Source of the DNA: Limanda limanda
Lineage: Eukaryota; Chordata; Actinopteri; Pleuronectiformes; Pleuronectidae
Assembly (NCBI RefSeq): GCF_963576545.1
Contig: NC_083648.1
Coordinates: forward strand, 11,976,739-12,040,738
DNA length: 64,000 nt
Direction of reading: 5' to 3'
A model generated the notes under the pieces. It did not search any database, had not been told where the DNA came from, and saw only the letters and a list, made by a program, of their open reading frames with translations. Below, in pieces: positions 12,261 through 24,509 of the stretch; position 1 is the stretch's first letter; each line of letters begins with the position of its first letter. The translations under genes and the position numbers were made by a program.

Positions 12261-13269
12261 CAGGATGTAGCAATTTCGACTCATTATTCCCATCTATCGA
12301 CGCAACAGCCCGGTCGCTCATTGTAGATGCGGCTCCACGTGGATGTTTATTGATTCCGCCTCATTTCTGCGTGGACTGCAAATTGCATCGTTGCGGCTGA
12401 AGATGTCCATGCACGTTGTGCGTCGGCACAAAGCCGTGGCCTGACGCGTCGCGGCTCCAGACACGCTTTGCTTTGCAGACTTGCTGAAAATACATCAATA
12501 ACAAGGTATCCAAGGACTGAGACATCAATTGCATATGAGACTGAGATCAATAATTAATTTAATATAACACACCGCAGTTTGAGATCTGTTACTGCCCATT
12601 AGCGTCTTAAATAGGAACCATAGAGATGTCATTAAGATACATTAGTCATGAAACGGTGCTGCGAAGCCAATAATTCCTTGGTTATAGTTGGCTGATCGGC
12701 AGATATAGTCATTATACATTCATATGCAAAATAGCCTTTAAGAAAGATTTCTTTGTCACGATATGGTGAAGAATCCAAATTGTGTAATAATAGCTGAAGC
12801 AGAATGGAAAGACTCAGAGATGAATATTGCCACCGTGTCGAGGAACCGCACAATGATGTGGTAGCGTGACCTTGTTATCCCGGAGGCTCAGTGGGAGCTT
12901 CAACACCATTAATGGCATGATACAGTGATCAATCACACCTTATAATAAGAGAGAGGTGAATCTCGTCTCAGTCCTTTACCTGATTCCCACTTTCACTCGC
13001 TCCGTCTCCTTTCTGACACGTTAAGCTGCTTTTATACTTTTATTGTACTGCGGAGGGATTTTTCCCTTTGACCAATAAGTCGATATTTCTTATGCCACCG
13101 TTTTTTATGGAGGTGCTGCTGTCATTTTGAGAGCGGTCTTCAGTCGCAGCCCAGCTTCCATTAGCAGGTCACTTACATTTTGTATTAATGTGAGCTTGGA
13201 AGGAGGGATGACAGTAAATTTGAAAAGAAGGGGGATTATTCAAAGAGAACGAAAGAAAATGATGGTGAT

Positions 13270-13645
13270 GAATTATTAGGAGGTATAAACTCTCCGCCAA
13301 AGGCCCAACAGTCGCGCATTGAAACCAGATTTAAATTCACTGCGTTAATTTGGATCCGGACCAAATTGCACACACTCATAAATACCAGTCCACTAAACCT
13401 GACTTTTTTCCAACAAGATCCATGAATTATTTTCGGTGAAATCAAGGGAAACGTTGAAAACACCCCATCTCATGTCGGAATCCTGGATCCGCACCCAAAT
13501 TGGAGTGCTGACCCCCCGACCTATAATGGATCCTTCCACCAAGTTTCGTATTAAACCGTCCAGTAGTTTTTGCGTATATAAATCCCCAAAACACAACCAA
13601 AAATCAAACACACAAAGGGAAACACAACTTCCTTCACGGAAAAAG
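13270..13645 (-). repeat. Dispersed repeat family R1, reverse copy
   Basis: Reverse-strand copy, recognised by CTCCGCCAAAGGCCCAACAG at the start, then GGATCCGGACCAAATTGCACAC, CAAGATCCATGAATTATT and a C/A-rich end. The same words occur on the + strand at 29905-30236 and 51450-51655. This is a relatively complete copy (~375 bp). Confidence 0.75.
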
Positions 13646-14778
13646 AAACTCTACAGTGACTTTCGCTGTTTATTGTCTTCAGCTGAATGACAAATAAAAT
13701 CCAAAGTCATGGCATGTACCTCACTTTGGTAAATATCTCTCTTCTTTAGGGAAATGACTCTGATGTTGACTCTTTCCATATTTTCACCCCACAAATGTGG
13801 CATATGATATGTATATTTAGGCTTAGTGTATTTTACACAGAAGAAGAGGGACGGACAAAGGATTACCCCTATAATCATATAATCTCTTTTGACAAAATAT
13901 ACACCAGCTCCAAAATGAGCCGTTGTACAACAACCACGGATAATCTTATCTCCAAGTGAATGCACACGGTGAAATTCCTTTAAGCACACACTAGGAATTC
14001 CATTTATTAAAGGGCGCTCTCTGCATGAATGATCCTGGAATCAGTACCGAACATCGCTCAACAGGTAGCCATTAATATTTCCCTCTATTTATTTTGTTTA
14101 CCGTTTGTTTGCATATGTATTTAATATGTGGTGAGGCCTCCGCCCTCCGTCCCGGTGCACGGAGCACGACGGACCTGAGCAGAATAATAATCCCTGCGGT
14201 TGATGAGCACGTCCGGAGGAGCACCGGCCATCTATCATCATCGCTGGACTATTGAGCACAACCTTATCAAGGACGACATTCATGTTTACACATTGGAAAT
14301 TACCTCAGATGAATATCTGATATGATTTTCTCTGGTGCTCCGTACGCTTCGCTGATAATAAAGTGTCACCGCCACATATTACATTAGAGCAAATGTTTTC
14401 TTAAACATAATGCGTCATTAAAGATACTGGATCTAAGATGGTAAGATGGGTTTGGTCTTATCAACAAAACACAGTAGAGTTATGGTCAAAATATCTAAAC
14501 TATATGGACCTATCCATATACAATTAAAATTGATTATCTAATGAAAGTCAATCATAACAGGTTGCTTATTTACTACTAATTGTTTCAACATAATTTATAT
14601 TACCTAACTTGACTTATCACTTCTACAGTGATTAAATATTAACTAAATGTACTCTTTATAGCCTATAAAGTAACTAATACATTGTTGTATAATTTTAATC
14701 ATTCTTATTTTTGTATTAAACTTTATATTGTACATTATCTTACAGTAAAAAAAGTTCAACGCCTTTGTTTAAATTGAG

Positions 14779-14833
14779 TCTACATTGTTGTTCTACATTG
14801 TTGCTCTACATTGTTGTTCTACAGTGTTCTACA
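14779..14833. repeat. 13-bp minisatellite
   Basis: Three units of TCTACATTGTTGT (one base varies in the second) followed by two shortened units. Confidence 0.85.
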
Positions 14834-16439
14834 CTTTCTGTCCTGCTGTTGCTGGAAACATATCTGAACTAACCGTGACCCCTGAACTGTCCGATGGATT
14901 CACCTCTTCTGACATTTAGCCTGCAAACTTCCTGGACACATGGGAGGTGTTCGTTAAAAGTTTCTCAAAAACATAAATATTGGATTACCAACCAATTTCG
15001 ATACTTAAAAAAAATAAAAATAACCTAGCATCCCTCCTATCCATAACAACATCCCAGCTCCAATTACGGCTTCATTTTCAGTCATAATAGCAGCAGAAAA
15101 TGACAACAGGATTTTGATTTTAAAGCAGAACCCAGACGTTTTCAGTTTTATAGCTGCTGCTATATTTAGCAAAGTAAGCAAGTTAGCTCCACCGATAAAT
15201 ACTGAACCATCCGACTCAAGGCTGCGGCTGTATATATACATATACAACAGTAAACACTTCTCTAGATTATGAAGGCTATGCTACCTGGCTCTCTACAGGC
15301 TGGTTTTATTAGCGTATTAGCAAGAGAGGAATTGTAAGTAATGTTAGTTAGCTGGTCAGTTAACAATTTGTTTAACCAAATAAGCTAAATAAATAATTAG
15401 TTAATGTGATAAAAGGAGTTGATTGGATCAGAACTACTTCAACATTGCTGTTGCTCCAGCTAACAGGAGAAATGTTAAACATTTAGAGGCAGTTGTTGAG
15501 CGAGCTTGTTAAAAATATTAAGGGGGAAGTGAAAACATGATGCACGTAAAATAAAAACATTAGTAAGATTGTGAAAATGTGACTTGTTAAATCCAAGCTT
15601 CTAAAAAAAAGCCTTCTTAGAACAAAGGTTTTCTCGCTTAAACGATAAACTAACATTTCGATTTTGACGAGTTATCGATTTATTTACACAATTTATTCAT
15701 ACAATTCCTTATACTCACATGTAATTATTTGTCCAGCGTTGAGGCCTTTGTTTGGGGCTAAATGAGAGACATGCCCGGACATCAAGCCCTGGATACAGTC
15801 TATTAACTCAATGGCATAATTGATGTGAGAATATGACTGGCTCCACTCCAGCAGTGGCCCTGCAGTGTTTGGCAGGAAAGAAGCCATTGTCTTCTGAGCG
15901 CTTGACTCGAATCTACCTCTGAGGTTTGATCATCCACCATATGAAGGAGGGGGTGGGCGTGGGGGGTACCGGAGGGCCCTTAAGCAGAGCTACTCTTTTT
16001 TTTATTTCCAATAGCAACACTCTGCATCTCTCAGCACCTAGGGACGGTATTAAGGTGAACACGTTTCCTTTGTGTTTCAGACGCTGCGAAGGCTGGCAGG
16101 ACGCGCTGGGACCGGTTGGTGAAGAAAGAGAACCTTTGCATGTGTGTGGGTAGGGTGCGGTACGAAAAACCAACAGGAGCGTCTCTTCCTTGAGAGGACA
16201 CCCACAGACTCCAGTGGGAGATGTTCTGACTGAGCTGCCTACAAAGCCGGAGGTGGATTGAAGAAGAAGCAAAAGTAAAAAGCGAAATTATTTGCCCAAT
16301 CTACAGAGGACAAACAGTAGGATACCGGGCGTTAAGGAATCTGTGCATACATCTCCTCAAAATAACCCAATTTATACAGCATGGGCGTGTTAGTCACTCC
16401 CAGGGCCTAGCAGGCAAATTAGTGGGACACTCGTCCCTG

Positions 16440-16780
16440 CATGGCAATGCTTACAGGGATGCTGCTCGGCATTCGAAACCAGTTAAGACTTTAGTTTGCG
16501 TGCCAGTTTTCCCTCTTTAACAAATTAGAGTGGGAAAAATGCCCTTTTTCTTTAGCTTTGTATGATATATGAAAACTATTTCTACAGTGCTCTCATTATT
16601 TAATTGCTTCTGGGTATGATATCATGCTCAGAATATTTTTTTATTAAATTCCGTGCAGTTATGACACATCGTAGGTGTTTATATCAACATTCACTGCATT
16701 GACTCTTGTAGATGCTGTGAACGATCTTGTTATTTTGTGTAACATTTTGCCTACAACCACAGAGGATTATTAGAAACGTC
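16440..16780. promoter_or_regulatory. Candidate conserved non-coding element
   Basis: Complex AT-balanced sequence without repeat signature, including ACAAATTAGAG, TTATTTAATTG and ATGATATCAT words. Inference from appearance only. Confidence 0.22.
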
Positions 16781-17914
16781 TATATAGAGCTTAAAAAATA
16801 CAAAACATAAACCTATAAATGGAAAGGTGTGTTTGCTGAGAAGGTCTTTCCTGCTTTATGACGGCATTAATATTGCAGGTCTCTGTAAAGCCACCTCTTT
16901 CTATAGGTGAGCAGAGAGGTGAAGAGCCACTGACCCACTTCAATAATGAGGAACGATGAGATCCATCCGAAAGCAAGCGAGGGAAGGGCTCTGACCACCA
17001 TGTGTGCACGGCCCATATTTTATTCATATAGATATTAACACTGTGCTGGAGTCTGGGTAAAGACAACGATTAATATCAATATGTGGTCAAAAGGAAGTGA
17101 CTCTAGAGCAGTCGGCCAATTTGTGCTCTTCGGAAACACTTCTGTACAAAATACAAAAAAGCCTGGTGGTAAGTTAAGGCTCGTCGGTCTCTGATCCTGG
17201 AAACAAGTGAGTAATGCTTTATACGCCTGTGTTCCTGTAAGCCGCCAACCCCCACCACATTCACCCACATTCACAGAAACCCTCCGTCCCACCCAAGAAG
17301 TGGTACCGGCGATTAGAGCATCATTAGTTGAGCACAGGGGAGTTTCAGCCCTGGACTGCACCAGATTTATGATTAGCAGAGGCCCACGCACCAGTGACCC
17401 TCTTCAGGCTGGCCCTTTGTACGTGTCCACCATAGATACGGTTAATGGATGAACACAATGGGCCTCGATGGCCCTGTGATGATGGATCTGGGGCATTGTG
17501 AAAAGCTCTACAGACAAACCAGGTATTTCAGATGCCTGTCACCCAATCTAAGAAGTGGGAGGAGTGGGAGCAGAGCGCAAACACTGCAGAAATGTTGCCG
17601 GGAACATTTGGTGAAATATAATTGGGACACAGCGAAGTATTCCTAAGCGGTGTTTTTAATTGTACATGGAGGGAACAGATTGGATTCGGATCTTGCCAAG
17701 GAACTGACCCAGAAGTGTCCACTAGACACGAGTTTATAAGCACATTCATAAAGACTGGGACACACAATGCACGTGCAAACACACACTCACTTTTTTCTCA
17801 AGCATTATGTAGATTCAAGATGAATCCGTTTCAGTTTAATTGCATATTTGTCAATTAGCAAACTACAGAATAGTAAAAACACATTGTTCTGCTTATGTAG
17901 GTTTCAAAAAAGTT

Positions 17915-18095
17915 TGGTGTGAATGCAGATCAAGGGGCTGATCCACAATTTTTCACTTTCTTTAACATAACCATATCGTTTTTCAACAAAATTATTCATA
18001 ATGAATGGATCTTGATTAAATCAGACATATTAAGGGGGTAGGTATCGATTAGTGTGTACAATTTGGTGCAGATCCACATAAAAGATAAATAAGAT
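17915..18095 (+). repeat. Dispersed repeat family R1, partial copy
   Basis: Carries TTTCACTTTCTTTAACAT, ATGGATCTTGATTAAATCAG, ACATATTAAGGGGGTAGGTA and GTGTACAATTTGGTGCAGATCC, in the same order as the other R1 copies. Lacks both ends. Confidence 0.65.
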
Positions 18096-18098
18096 ATA

Positions 18099-18144
18099 TA
18101 TTGTTTTCCCATCACCATTGCTAACATTTATTTGCAGTGCTTCT
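18099..18144 (+). repeat. Segment X, copy 1
   Basis: ATTGTTTTCCCATCACCATTGCTAACATTTATTT-type sequence directly 3' of an R1 copy. It recurs at 20279-20326, again directly 3' of an R1 copy. Confidence 0.6.
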
Positions 18145-19564
18145 TGTCCACAACATGAGATATATATACACACATTATGCATTTCTGCGCAGATTGCAAA
18201 ACAAGATAAAAACCTGAAAATGTTACTGATGCAAACTAGCCTATAATATTTTGAAGATAAGATGAGAGTGAGTCGTTGCATCCTGTCCATGAAACTATTA
18301 ACAAAGCTGTCAGTCAACTTTTGTATCAAAGAACAATCCATTTATGTGTTTTGAATTTGTTTATCTGTTTGATTCAAGGTTGTTTTGCATTTAACAGAAC
18401 CACAAACACAAATGCACAAGCGAGACAAACTGTGTGGCCGGTGTAATGATCAGAAAAGCCTCCGAGCGGCTGGATGATGAGGAGGAGGAGGAAGGTTGAC
18501 ATCAGGGAGCGTTCCAGTCTCCAAATCCAACCCACATCCCCACCTCCATTTAATTCCACCGCCCCATTATATGTTTTCACTTCTCCCCTCCCCAATCATC
18601 TCCTCGTCCCGATGGCCGACGATTAGGCCTCATACAGGAGCATACTGAACTTTGCCTCCACTCAGTGTCTAATGACGGCACTCGGTGAGTATGGATGTCA
18701 CATGCCTCTCTCCCTCCATGGGGATGCAGCTCCTTCCGGCGATGCTCACTGCAGGGGAGAGATGTGGTAATTATGTGCGAGTAGGCAGATTGGGAGTGTG
18801 AGACAGAATGGAGGTTGTTACCTTATCAGCTTGATTGCGATGTGCGGTGACGCGCCCGGACCTCACACTCTGACACGTGTTTTGTTTGCCGCCTGTTGTC
18901 AAACCGCAGGTAATAAGATGAGAACTCAGGAAACACGGGCTTCTCTTTAATTGTGCTGCAGTCACAGCAATCCGCTCGCTGTAAATTTGGACGAGTCAGT
19001 GTGTCGGCTGCTGTTGCCTGACTTTAGTACGGCGGTTATGATTAATGGATTGTAACCGCACCCCCCCAATTCCATCCCATGAACTGCAGTGTCAGAGCAA
19101 CTTTGTGTCGCCGTGATCTGTTTCACTACGCCGCCCTCCCCCTGCCCCTCGCCAATTATTGTACACAGTGTTCTCCTCCACTCAGCAGCTTTGATCACGC
19201 TGAGATTGTTTGCTCAAGCCTGTCACTGCTCTCTTTTTTCCTTCCAATCATTTCCCCGTTGCCAACAGTGTTGTCCCGAACTCTGGTGACACGGTGGAAA
19301 AAGGGGAATCAACAATGGGCCTCATTTGCCAGACAACAGAAACAGAAATGTGTGCGATGAGATCCCCGCTAATAATGTGCAATCCAAAATGATTAAAGTG
19401 CCAGTTAGACTGTGGATAATCTTTACAAACATTTGGCAAGATGGTTTCCGTGGCTCCGAATCGGATTTGGCACCGGAGTCTGATGCCTGTCAGCAAACAA
19501 ACATTAGATAAACTGGGTGTGATAGAACCTTTCATCACTGTGTCATTGTATTATCTCATCAAAT
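18145..19564. other. Intergenic, unique-looking, no gene seen
   Basis: Repeat-poor sequence of mixed composition. A block around 18770-19180 is complex and could be regulatory. No coding potential recognised. Confidence 0.45.
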
Positions 19565-19599
19565 GACCTTGGGTGTCACATAATAGATCCAAATATTCC
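19565..19599 (+). repeat. Segment X, distal part
   Basis: GACCTTGGGTGTCACATAAT...AGATCCAAATAT matches 20365-20399 with few differences. It lies directly 5' of the R1 copy starting near 19615. Confidence 0.55.
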
Positions 19600-19614
19600 T
19601 CCTCCATAGAGTTT

Positions 19615-20255
19615 ATGTTTATATTTGTGTGTTTGTTATTTGGCAGCATTACACAAAAACTACAGGACACATCAGGTTCAAACCCATACAGGAGAAATGA
19701 AATGTTGGTGTGGATCCAGATCAGGGGACGAACATTATGATACAGAAAGTTTTTTAAGCATTTCTCATTGATCTCTTCGTAAGTAATTCATGGATCTTTA
19801 TGAAATTCAGACATATTAAAGGGATTTTCCCAAAAATTAAAATCACTCAGGTGTAAATAATTTTAAATATCTGGGCTTAAGGACACATGAGTGACACCAC
19901 AGGAGCAGTACGGAGACATTTCATTGATTTCTGTAGGTTTGAAGAAGTGGTCACCATTTACTTCAATTGTATTGGATTTGGCTGCAACACTGTTTACCCC
20001 TGAAACTCCGAAAGAGCTTTGTGGACTCAGTCGCTTTACCCACCCCTCCATCAGCATAGTGGTAGAGTCGATAATGAGTGTATTTTCATTTCTGGGTGAA
20101 CTATCCCTTTAAGGAGGTGTGTGTGGATGAGTGTGTACATGTTGGTGTAGATCCAAATTAAAATTTGAATTAGTGAATTTAATTGTGGTTTCATGGGGGG
20201 GACTGTTAAGTCTTGGCAGAGGTTTGCACTCTACTGAGTGCTATTCTAGTTTTTA
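19615..20255 (+). repeat. Dispersed repeat family R1, copy interrupted by a MITE
   Basis: The 5' part (19615-19815) has GCATTACACAAAAACTACAG, GGTGTGGATCCAGATCAGGG and ATGGATCTTTATGAAATTCAG. The 3' part (20113-20255) has GTGTAGATCCAAATTAAAAT, TAGTGAATTTAATTGTGG and CTCTACTGAGTGCTATTCTAG. The two halves join correctly relative to other R1 copies once 19816-20112 is removed. Confidence 0.8.
19816..20112 (-). mobile_element. TTAA-flanked MITE nested in R1
   Basis: A ~297-bp element bounded by TTAA at 19816-19819 and 20109-20112. The left end reads TTAAAGGGATTTTCCCAAAAA. The right end, read on the minus strand, is TTAAAGGGATAGTTCACCCA, giving imperfect terminal inverted repeats. I recognise the body as a common teleost non-autonomous DNA transposon. 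TTAA duplication is typical of piggyBac and Kolobok elements. There is no transposase frame. Confidence 0.85.
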
Positions 20256-20278
20256 ATATACTAAAACTATTCTTATTT

Positions 20279-20410
20279 ATTGTTTTCCTCTCACCACTGC
20301 TAACATTTATTTCAGTGAAGACTTAACCATTGCATCTGAAGGTTTTCTCAACTTGCCATTGGGTTACCTTGGGCGTCACATTATAGATCCAAATATGCTC
20401 GTCAGAGGAT
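20279..20410 (+). repeat. Segment X, copy 2 (longer)
   Basis: Contains both halves of segment X: the CACCACTGCTAACATTTATTT part and the TTACCTTGGGCGTCACATTA part. It lies directly 3' of the interrupted R1 copy. Confidence 0.6.
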
Positions 20411-22132
20411 CAAGACGCGTTTTCTCTTTAGAGATTAACTCTTTTTTTGTCATTGTACAGAAACGTCGCTGCTGCTGCCGGGAACCTTCCCTAATCCAAG
20501 TTCATGGTCAATACGCTTGGTGTAACAGATAGCAAGAAGCAAAGAGGAACGACAGACGGAAAGGTCACATTGACTCCCCAGCTAATCTCCATCCTCTCCA
20601 GTCAAGTGTGTTGACAGACAAACGATCTCCTCTTTAATGCATTAACTCTAAATAAATAAATAAATCCATCTGCCGCTATGCATCTCATCTCAAGGCGCCT
20701 CTGTTACCTGCTACAACGATGTCCCTCCTTTGTCTCCCACCGGGTGATCTCTCCATTAGCTGTGATGTGGAGTCTGATGAGTCTATCACAGGTGACAGTG
20801 ACACGGAGCTCCCTCATTATCTGCCATATACGACTGATATGAGCACAGCTGTGTGCTTCACAAGAATTCCTAGGTGTCCTTTTCGCCGCTTTCACTCACT
20901 TCATCATCCAGACACAATGACGCCACGTGGCCGATGAATTACTTGCCGAGGCGGATAATGTAAAAGTGTGTCTCATGAATTATTCTTCACATATATGTTG
21001 CCTAAAGAGGGAGAATTTTTCCGTTTAAGAAGTAAAATATTCCCTCCCTATGCCATGGGCTGAGGGGAAGTGGCCGCCAGAAGAAACAAAAGTGTAATTT
21101 ATAATGTCAGAGCAATTAAGCTCCTGGAGCTATACAGTCGATTCACAAGATATACATCCGAACCTTTAAACGGCCTTGGTATTTATATTACACCATTATA
21201 ACCGTATTCCATTTCTATGCTTTTCATCCCACATCAAACTTCAGGTTTAACTGACAAAAGGAAGAGAAAAAAAACTGAGAATATGAAGCAGGGGGATGTT
21301 CATATCAGCAGGAAATTAATCATATTTCCCCTAAATGATTGTGAGGGTGTGTGTCTGCGATTGTGTGTTGAGTTGTGTTTGTGTAACGAGAAGGATCTGG
21401 CACCCGGCATATGGCTGCTCTGCCAGTCCTACTTTCGCAGTTTGGTAGGTGCCAGGGTAGTCAAACTGATTTCTAACATGCCATGTGTTCCAATTGTTCT
21501 CAATTTGCAGCTCATGAAAAACACTGAGGAAAGTAAAAAAAGCAGGGAGGGAGGGAAAAATGTGTGGCCAGCACATTATCCTGCTTGTCTATCTTTGCTC
21601 CTCTCAGATTTGTTTAGCTAAGCAGCTTAAATTGCACATAGGGAAAACGTGTCCGACAGTATGAGCCGTTCGGCGCTGAGGTATTCTGACAATCCATCTA
21701 TCTCTGTCTCTCCACTTGGCCGCTGGTGGTGCTGACCTGATGCTTCTCCCTGTTGCTGGAAGTAAAAAAAAACATTACTCTCTTCCAGTTCACTGGAGCC
21801 GCACTTAAATTAAACAGCTAATGTTTAAAAGAACTTGGTGGAGTTTCTACCCTGCGGGGATCCTGACAAACTCACAGGCTCAACTTAACTTCTGTCAGGT
21901 CCAGTGCTTTTTGTTGTTGTTGTTGTTTGGATTGATTTTTGCAGGAGAGTCACGGCTACTGCCCTTCCCCCCGTATGACATGTAGGCTATACTCCATTTT
22001 CTGCTGTGTATGTCTGTGAATGAGTTTTTGTGACATCGGTGCATCCTAACATACAAGAAAAAACAGTTGTGTATTTCCATCATCATATTGCTTTCACTCA
22101 CATGATGATGTTCATGCGCTGCTTTGCCAAAG
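20411..22132. other. Intergenic, mostly unique sequence
   Basis: No gene recognised. The stretch 20690-21200 is complex and repeat-poor. A GTGTGTGT-rich patch lies around 21340-21385. Confidence 0.45.
21001..21200. promoter_or_regulatory. Candidate conserved non-coding element
   Basis: Complex repeat-free sequence with AAATATTCCCTCC, a GTGTAATTTATAATG segment, GAGCAATTAAGCTCC and TATTTATATTACACC. Appearance resembles vertebrate enhancers; not tested. Confidence 0.27.
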
Positions 22133-22240
22133 GGCAATATGCTTATTTTTCTGCCATGCTGTGAGGTAGATGAGAAGATTGATACTGCAAGACTGGAAAC
22201 AGGGGGAAGCAGCAGTCTTGGCTCAAAGGCAACGAAATCT
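22133..22240 (+). repeat. Dispersed fish repeat, family A, copy 3
   Basis: Includes ATATGCTTATTTTTCTGCCA, GTAGATGAGAAGATTGATAC and AAGACTGGAAACAGGGGGAA, a well-known signature of a teleost interspersed repeat. Truncated in the middle. Confidence 0.65.
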
Positions 22241-22264
22241 CTCAAACTCACTCGCACATAATCT

Positions 22265-22375
22265 GTGTCTCAATTCAGGGGCCGGATCCTTCGGATGCTG
22301 TGGCACAACTACGCTGTCCCATTTCGAAAGCTCCTTTAAATATGGCCAAAAAAAGCATCCTTTCATCCAGAGAAA
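22265..22375 (+). repeat. Short repeat, TCTCAATTCAGGG family, copy 1
   Basis: GTCTCAATTCAGGGGCCGGATCCTTCGGATG opens a ~110-bp segment. A similar opening occurs at 48266-48300. Probably an hAT-type non-autonomous remnant; class uncertain. Confidence 0.45.
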
Positions 22376-22639
22376 TTAAGTCCTCCCTGAGTGTATCCCT
22401 GCCTGCACCAACCTATCCCAGGATTCATTGTGTGCAAGAATCACTCTTTTACTAAACCGAAAGGTAGACATGTTAAAGAACCACAAATAAAAGAACCAAA
22501 GGGGCATTAAAAATGTTTCAACCTGTCCAAACTCAGCTCTGGACTCAGCTGCCCGTCACCGCGCAGCCGTAAGGTGATGACATGGTTGTGTTACCTGTGT
22601 GCAGAACCAGACTGGCTGTCTCTTTATTTATAGTCTTTG

Positions 22640-22830
22640 CTCCGAGCTCACCGGCTGCAGATTTTTACCGCACAGATGTGAGAGTGCAAATTAATTTTTT
22701 CCCCCCCGATTCTCAGCAAGAAGGCGAATTTCTTATTCCCCCGAAATGTCAAGCGAAGGCTTTTAATGAGGCTAAATCAAGGTATTCTCTCCAGGCAAGA
22801 CACACATTCCTTGATCGTATTATTTGACAA
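22640..22830. promoter_or_regulatory. Candidate conserved non-coding element
   Basis: Complex sequence with AAATTAATTTTTT, TTTTAATGAGGCTAAATC and TCCTTGATCGTATTATTTGAC; no repeat signature. Confidence 0.25.
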
Positions 22831-23929
22831 AGAGTTGTTGATCTCGTGCACTATGTGAAGTGGTTTCTGAGATGTGTGGAGCTCAAGGGTATAGGCTCAG
22901 ATCACGATGGGTGACTAGAGAGTCCAGTGGGAAAGTGGCCGTGTTTGTGCACAATGAAACTCCTCAGTAAATGTATGTGTAGATAACAAGGTACAGTCAC
23001 ATCACATGAGGGTGTTGATGTGCTGTGAGTGTGTGTTTGTGTGCGTTTGTTAATATATGTGTGCGAGTTGCTTTATGTGTCTTTTACAGCAGCCGGTGTA
23101 TAGGTGCTCTTGCAGGGAAGTGTATGCATAATGATTCTCTGTCTCCCGCTCTCGCTCTCTCTCTCTCCGGCTGCTCAGTGGAGATCAGCGGAGTGTCACG
23201 GGGGAAATAAACAGCAGCGGCTCAGCAGGATGGGCCTAATTAAACATAGCGCCTTAGCACTGCAGCCAGCAGACTATACTGCAGCTTGGACCAGTCTAGA
23301 CATGACTGGTCCCGCCAAAGACCCTGCCGTTGCCATGATCACCGGTTGCCTCCACGAGTGAATGCCAGGGAGGCTCAGGGGGAGGAGGAGGGGGGAGGAG
23401 GAGGAGGAGGAGGAGGAAGTGGACGGCACCGACAGTAGCTCATCCCTGCTCTGTGCCGCAGCAGCTCCACAGTAATAGAGGAAATGGACCAAGAACTTTG
23501 CTTTTTCATCCTTCACCATCGGGAGGGAATCATTAGAGGCGTAGAGATAACTGGTTTTGGGGCCGAGGAAGCTGACGTGAGGCTTCGCCAAGTCTTCTAG
23601 AGCATGCAACAGGGGTTCTGTGCTGCTGTTTTATTAAAGTTGAATTAATGCAGCGATCACAGTGAGGAATGGAGAGTGAATGCCGAGGCCTAACAATTGA
23701 ATTCAGTCTCCATTAAAACATGTGTAGTTACACAGTACACCCATGTAATGAAGATGAATTATTAGTCCAAGAAGCCAATATGAAATGTTTGAAAACACAC
23801 ACCTACAGTACATGTTCAGTGGCCTCTTCACTTATGGTTCCTTTATATAATTGATCATTATTATTTACCCTGCACTATCTACATGCACCAGTCAACCCTC
23901 GGTGTCCACTGCTCGTATTTTATATCTCT
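22831..23929. other. Intergenic, no gene seen
   Basis: Contains GT-rich patches (about 23024-23080), a CT-rich run (23148-23168) and a GGA array (23379-23418). No coding signal. Confidence 0.45.
23379..23418. repeat. (GGA)n trinucleotide array
   Basis: About twelve GGA units with short G-run interruptions. Confidence 0.85.
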
Positions 23930-24165
23930 CCAATCCTCCCCTCCCTTCATTGGCTGCCAGTTAGATTAAGGATGATTTTAAGACTCTTTTAATAACTTTT
24001 AAAGCTCAGAACTGGCCCCCAGTTTTATTACAGAGCTACTAACTCCCTATGCTCCAAGCCATAATCTAAGATCTTCCAACCACCACTTGATAGTAGTTCC
24101 TAAATCAAGGCTTGAACCTTTTTCCACTGGTCAAAACACTCACTAACACCCGATGACATCTGGCC
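23930..24165 (+). mobile_element. Degraded LINE fragment (reverse transcriptase C-terminal region)
   Basis: Translation around 23946 gives LHWLPVRLRMILRLF followed by stop codons. A shifted frame then gives KAQNWPPVLLQSY. The LHWLPV...F..L..KALNGLAPPYL pattern is the usual C-terminal region of ORF2 in L2/CR1-like fish LINEs. In-frame stops and a frameshift show it is dead. The clade is assigned from memory. Confidence 0.6.
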
Positions 24166-24509
24166 TTTTACTGCAATGGGAATAAATACAATCTGCATTC
24201 ACTCCCAGCTCAAACAACACAGGTTTTAATTGGCTCCTATCGGCAGTGATGGAAACATGACACACGGGGGAGCGCACTTATTTGGCAAGAAGAGAGCGCC
24301 TCGGTTGTTGTTGCATTTGTGTCGTCGAACGTGATGCATCAGGGGAAAAAAACAGAAAGGCAAACTCCTCTACTGGTAATGGGAGAGGAGTTAATCACCT
24401 TTTTTATGGAGTTTATACCCGCATCTTGAAAAACCTGATATTTTTGGTGTAAAAGAGGTTTAAAGGTGACCGGGCATTTCCTCTTTATATCTCTACTCAT
24501 CTTTTGTTA

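Larger units (their letters stand above)
7436..13269. other. Repeat-poor intergenic block, candidate regulatory DNA
   Basis: Nearly 6 kb with little recognisable transposon sequence, low in simple repeats apart from 8685-8786. It is rich in TAATTA, ATTTGCAT and CATATG words, and open frames are short. A long repeat-poor run next to a developmental adhesion gene is the usual setting of clustered enhancers, but this is an inference. Confidence 0.4.
13646..17914. other. Intergenic, mostly unique sequence
   Basis: No gene or large repeat recognised. The section 14400-15700 is AT-rich and looks neutral, with a 13-bp minisatellite at 14779-14833. The section 16280-17450 is complex and repeat-poor. 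An exon-like patch (16079-16150, preceded by a good polypyrimidine-AG) encodes nothing recognisable. Confidence 0.5.

Noticed and set aside
16079..16150. Possible exon with a good acceptor (TTTCCTTTGTGTTTCAG) and a GTAG-type donor
   Set aside because: The ~70-base product matches nothing recognisable and no partner exon was found.
21217..21621. 134-codon open frame
   Set aside because: Includes GT-rich simple sequence; no domain recognised.
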